Assembly (NCBI GenBank): GCA_021163705.1
Contig: JAGGTO010000138.1
Span: 1 to 34,101 of the forward strand
Direction: 5' to 3'
Length of the DNA stretch: 34,101 nt
From: Thermoplasmata archaeon
GTDB taxonomy: Archaea; Thermoplasmatota; Thermoplasmata; Thermoplasmatales; Aciduliprofundaceae
Shown: positions 34,026 to 34,101 of the stretch, one piece after another
Layout of the letters: every line of letters begins with the position of its first letter
Position numbering within the stretch: the stretch's first letter is position 1
The notes under the pieces: model-generated
Databases searched by the model: none
Seen by the model: only the letters and a program-made list of their open reading frames with translations
What the model was told of the DNA's origin: nothing
Translations under genes and position numbers: made by a program

Positions 34026-34101
34026 GCCACCGTAGCTTAGCCCGGTAGAGCGGCTGACTTGTAAGAGCCCCTTTCTTAGAAAGAAAGGTGCTTCACCCCC
34101 A
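34026..34101 (+). tRNA. tRNA-Thr(TGT), 5' part with intron, cut by the window edge
   Basis: The sequence begins GCCACCG (acceptor), TA, a D-arm with GCTTAG...GGTAGAGC, then stem GCTGA (34053-34057) and loop CTTGTA with anticodon TGT at 34060-34062. The expected 3' stem TCAGC does not follow A37 (34063); instead there is an insertion from 34064 that runs off the window, which is the canonical intron position between 37 and 38. The intron folds into a hairpin. The rest of the intron, the T-arm and the acceptor 3' strand lie outside. Anticodon identity is clear; the exact intron end cannot be seen. Confidence 0.85.
34065..34093 (+). other. Hairpin inside the tRNA-Thr intron
   Basis: CCTTTCTT (34070-34077) and AAGAAAGG (34081-34088) pair perfectly around loop AGA. 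After a one-base mismatch the stem continues with GAGC (34065-34068) and GCTT (34090-34093), including one G-U pair. Such a stem helps form the structure recognised by the splicing endonuclease. Confidence 0.65.

Overview
The window reads as chromosomal DNA of a thermophilic euryarchaeon. Reverse gyrase, a 23S rRNA gene standing alone inside a bulge-helix-bulge processing stem, Taw2, transcription factor S, a fused ADP-forming acetyl-CoA synthetase, A/T-rich TATA boxes about 25 bp before start codons, and an intron-containing tRNA-Thr all point that way. The unlinked 23S gene plus reverse gyrase suggests a Thermoplasmatota lineage such as Aciduliprofundum (DHVE2). That placement is inference from gene content, not from an alignment.

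Layout. 1-1056 (+): tail of an upstream gene and an unrecognised two-part protein. 3864-1046 (-): taw2, a PrsW-like membrane protein and a membrane-anchored transglutaminase-like protein. 6881-3943 (-): 23S rRNA with its processing stem. 7130-11659 (+): a 1509-residue surface protein with CARDB-like modules outside, one membrane span, and three zinc ribbons plus a Lys/Glu-rich tail inside. 17695-11656 (-): a tight five-gene type IV pilus-like operon with one pilin-like protein, two paralogous secretion ATPases and two TadC/GspF-like membrane proteins. 17861-19587 (+): a GvpD/KaiC-like ATPase translationally coupled to a CheY-like receiver. 21643-19590 (-): a small winged-helix protein and a zinc ribbon-PUA-PP-loop-ferredoxin fusion. 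21718-26163 (+): endonuclease IV, an exported PLD-type nuclease, a Upf1/Dna2-like helicase, a methyltransferase and TFS. 31209-26165 (-): a KaiC-like ATPase, a COG1318-like HTH regulator, reverse gyrase and a conserved small protein. 31294-34101: a tiny membrane protein, a 54-residue protein on the other strand, ADP-forming acetyl-CoA synthetase, and the 5' part of an intron-containing tRNA-Thr(TGT).

How the genes fit together. The pilus-like operon, the CARDB surface protein and the divergent GvpD/CheY pair form a surface and signalling block. The second half is nucleic-acid maintenance (endonuclease IV, helicase, reverse gyrase, TFS) and RNA modification (Taw2, the PUA/PP-loop fusion). Many genes have a TATA-like element placed so that transcription would begin at or within a few bases of the start codon (leaderless mRNAs), while genes inside operons carry strong GGAGGTG-type ribosome binding sites. 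I found no CRISPR array, insertion sequence or prophage. The most unusual features are the two-ATPase pilus operon, the surface protein with cytoplasmic zinc ribbons, the PUA/PP-loop/Fe-S fusion, and palindromes embedded in several promoters.
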